Source: Elusimicrobiota bacterium
Lineage (GTDB): Bacteria > Elusimicrobiota > Elusimicrobia > Elusimicrobiales > UBA9959
Direction: 5' to 3'
Length of the DNA: 6,350 bases
NCBI GenBank assembly: GCA_003500765.1
Contig: DNQL01000069.1
Coordinates: 1,993 to 8,342 of the forward strand
Made by a program: the position numbers and the translations under genes. Position 1 is the first letter of the stretch. Every line of letters begins with the position of its first letter. This document shows, one piece after another, positions 4,644 through 6,350 of this stretch. A model generated the notes under the pieces. It made no database searches. It was given only the letters and a program-made list of their open reading frames with translations, and was not told the origin of the DNA.

Positions 4644-6153
4644 GACCGGGCCGCGCGGCCGCATCTTCGACGCGCAGGGAGACCTGCTCGCCGAATCCAT
4701 CGTCACCTGGGACTGCGGGCTCATGAAGAAAGAGCTCGCCCACCCGTCCCGGGACCTCGACGCCCTTGCTTCCACGCTAAAAGTTCCCCGCAAAACACTG
4801 GGCGACCGCTACGCCCGGGCGAAGAACTACATGCCCGTAAAGAAAGGCCTGGACCGCGCCGAATACGAAAAATTGAAAGAGCTGAACCTGCGGGGCGTCA
4901 CGCTCGACGCCCGGCAATCGCGCTATTACCCCTCGGGATCGCTGGCGCGCGGCCTGCTGGGCGTGGCGGGGGAGAAGGGGGGCCTGAGCGGGCTGGAACT
5001 GCTCTATGACAAGGTCCTGGCCGGCACCGTCAGCAAGCGGGAGGTCGTGCGGGACGCGGCGGGCCGGATCATATACGGCGACACGCTCAAAGACGGCGGC
5101 CGGCCCATGGACCTGCACCTGACGCTGGATAAGCGCATACAGTTCTTCGCGCAGGAGTCGGTGAAGAAGTACACGGAATCCACCCGCGCCCGGCAGGGCA
5201 TCGTGATAGTGCAGGACCCTCGCAACGGGAATATCCTGGCCATGGCCTCCTGGCCGGAGAACCTCAACCAGGTGGTTCCGGTCGAATGGGTCTACGAGCC
5301 CGGCTCGACTTTCAAAGCCATCACTTTCGCCGCCGCGCTCGACACGGAGAAGACCTCGCCTTCGGAGACTTTCTTCTGCGAGAACGGGAAATGGCAGTTC
5401 GCGCCGCGCGTGACCATCGGCGACCATGAGCCGGACGGAACGCTGACGCTTTCGCAGGTTCTGGAGAGGTCCTCCAATATCGGCACGGCCAAGCTGGGCA
5501 TACAGCTCGGGCTCCAGGACTTCTACCGCTACGCCAAGGCATTCGGCTTCGGCACGAGAACGGGACTCGGTTTCTACGGTGAATCGTCCGGCATAATGCG
5601 GCCGGCCTCAAAGTATAAGCCGGTGGACCTGGCGGTCGGCTCCTACGGTCACGGCCTGGCCGCCACTCCGATACAGGTGGTCAACGCCTACTCGGCTATA
5701 GCCAACGGGGGGCTGCTGATGGAGCCCAGGCTGGTGGCCAGGGTCGCCGATCCCTCCCGCAACGCGGCGCGCGAGGAGAAGCCGACCGTCATACGCCGGG
5801 CGGCGGGGGAAAAAGCCATAAAGACGCTCAAGCGGATGCTGCGGGCCGTGGTGACCCGGGGGACGGGCAAGACGGCCGACGTGGCGGGCTACTCCATCGC
5901 CGGCAAGACCGGCACCTCGAAGACCATAGACGAGTACGGCAAATATGTCAGCGGCAAGAACGTGGCCTCCTTCGCCGGCTTCTTCCCGCTGGACGACCCG
6001 CTTTACACCATACTGGTGATAATCGACCAGCCCAGGGCCTTCAATTACGGCAGCGAGACCGCCGCGCCGGCCTTCCGGGAAATAGCCTCCCGGATAATCA
6101 CGGCCACCGGCCTCCCGCCCGACGTGGACGCCGGCGGCCGTCCCAATAATTAA
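4486..6153 (+). CDS. ftsI: septal peptidoglycan transpeptidase FtsI / class B penicillin-binding protein (PBP3-like)
   Basis: This class B PBP cross-links septal peptidoglycan with FtsW and the FtsL complex. The 555-residue protein has a short cytoplasmic end, one membrane anchor (about 11-30) and the pedestal motif PRGRIFDAQGDLLA (56-69). A dimerisation domain follows, then the transpeptidase domain (about 210-545). The catalytic set is complete: S274-T-F-K277 with nucleophile Ser274, S329-S-N331, and K474-T-G476. The conserved SYGHGLAATPIQ is at 386-397. There is no C-terminal PASTA domain. Length and position between ftsL and murE support FtsI rather than an elongation PBP2 or a sporulation SpoVD. 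I chose ATG 4486; an in-frame TTG lies three codons upstream at 4477. Neither start has a Shine-Dalgarno, and an overlapping ORF from 4404 has the better site, so the exact N-terminus is uncertain. Confidence 0.95.
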   Translation: MSVPTLRQRIKFCAIICSVAPAIVFLRLFYLQTIKHENLSRTASKSFDRLVSETGPRGRIFDAQGDLLAESIVTWDCGLMKKELAHPSRDLDALASTLKVPRKTLGDRYARAKNYMPVKKGLDRAEYEKLKELNLRGVTLDARQSRYYPSGSLARGLLGVAGEKGGLSGLELLYDKVLAGTVSKREVVRDAAGRIIYGDTLKDGGRPMDLHLTLDKRIQFFAQESVKKYTESTRARQGIVIVQDPRNGNILAMASWPENLNQVVPVEWVYEPGSTFKAITFAAALDTEKTSPSETFFCENGKWQFAPRVTIGDHEPDGTLTLSQVLERSSNIGTAKLGIQLGLQDFYRYAKAFGFGTRTGLGFYGESSGIMRPASKYKPVDLAVGSYGHGLAATPIQVVNAYSAIANGGLLMEPRLVARVADPSRNAAREEKPTVIRRAAGEKAIKTLKRMLRAVVTRGTGKTADVAGYSIAGKTGTSKTIDEYGKYVSGKNVASFAGFFPLDDPLYTILVIIDQPRAFNYGSETAAPAFREIASRIITATGLPPDVDAGGRPNN

Positions 6154-6156
6154 ATT

Positions 6157-6176
6157 TGTTATTATATAGCCAAATG
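6157..6176 (+). promoter_or_regulatory. possible extended -10 promoter giving a leaderless murE transcript
   Basis: In the AT-rich 20-base gap between ftsI and murE, TGT-TATTAT (6157-6165) fits an extended -10 (TGn plus a TATAAT-like hexamer). An overlapping TATATA lies at 6163-6168. Initiation about seven bases on falls at 6172-6174, at or just before the murE ATG (6174-6176). The gap has no Shine-Dalgarno. No -35 match is visible at the usual distance. Read-through from PmraZ could equally serve murE. Confidence 0.35.
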
Positions 6177-6350
6177 CGCCTCGGAAATCTCATTTTGCCG
6201 GGCGACCGGCTGGAAGCCGGCGACCCCGATCTGCCCGTAAACGGCATATTCTACGACTCCCGCGGGGAACTGCGCGGCGGCGTCTTTTTCGCGCTGCCCG
6301 GCGTCCGTACCGACGGGGACCTGCACGCCGCCGAAGCCCTGGGGAAGGGC
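6174..6350 (+). CDS. murE: UDP-MurNAc-tripeptide synthetase MurE, 3'-truncated by the window edge
   Basis: The frame from the ATG at 6174 stays open for 59 codons to the window end. Residues 23-29 (NGIFYDS) and 37-44 (GVFFALPG), with R46, T47, D48 and G49 after them, match the N-terminal uridine-binding domain of Mur ligases. There the pattern is (G)IxxDSRxVxxGxLFFAxxG...DG followed by a helix with A and G residues. MurE adds the third residue of the stem peptide (usually meso-diaminopimelate or lysine) to UDP-MurNAc-dipeptide in the cytoplasm, using ATP. MurF shares this domain, but murE is the gene that normally follows ftsI, and the start fits MurE better. The ATP-binding and substrate-selecting domains are outside the window, so amino acid specificity cannot be read. 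No Shine-Dalgarno precedes the start. Confidence 0.85.
   Translation, partial: MRLGNLILPGDRLEAGDPDLPVNGIFYDSRGELRGGVFFALPGVRTDGDLHAAEALGKG

Noticed and set aside
1..6350. Search for mobile elements, CRISPR arrays, tRNA or rRNA genes, and recombination sites
   Set aside because: No transposase-like frame, terminal inverted repeats, spaced identical repeats, or tRNA/rRNA-like sequence was seen; gene order is a conserved housekeeping arrangement with uniform base composition apart from the promoter gap.

Overview
The window is about 6.3 kb of GC-rich bacterial DNA with every gene on the + strand. It covers the end of one transcription unit and the start of a division and cell wall (dcw) cluster. 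Codon use is unusual for such GC-rich DNA. AUA is a main isoleucine codon: in mraZ, rsmH, ftsL and the 55-codon gene I counted 18 ATA, 15 ATC and 1 ATT. Together with the gene content, this suggests an uncultured Gram-negative-type lineage such as Elusimicrobiota, but the phylum is a tentative inference. No 16S gene or other decisive marker is present.

Left unit (1-2338). It holds the 3' part of rsmG (16S rRNA m7G methyltransferase), an unrecognised protein with about six membrane segments, and a membrane-anchored zinc peptidase of the peptidase MA type (HExxH plus a downstream Glu). A clear intrinsic terminator follows at 2301-2338, directly after a perfect 14-bp palindrome.

Regulatory gap (2339-2500). 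This AT-rich stretch carries a near-perfect sigma70 promoter (TTGACA, 17 bp, TATACT). Four AGTG-type direct repeats spaced 10-11 bp begin at the predicted transcription start. They match the layout expected of MraZ operators, so the cluster is probably autoregulated. Small ATTGT/ACAAT dyads lie upstream of and over the -35 box.

dcw cluster (2501-6350). The order is mraZ, rsmH, a 55-aa unrecognised small gene, ftsL, a short ORF of uncertain status, ftsI (class B penicillin-binding protein) and the 5' end of murE. This is the canonical mraZ-rsmH-ftsL-ftsI-murE order with two small extra reading frames. ATGA overlaps couple mraZ to rsmH and rsmH to the 55-aa gene. The products run from the regulator (MraZ) and 16S rRNA methylation (RsmH), through the septal scaffold (FtsL) and septal transpeptidase (FtsI), to the start of cytoplasmic precursor synthesis (MurE).

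The most interesting points are the well-supported 55-aa gene, a switch of coding signal between frames just before ftsI, the phased MraZ boxes, and a possible leaderless murE promoter. I see no mobile element, CRISPR array, tRNA or rRNA.
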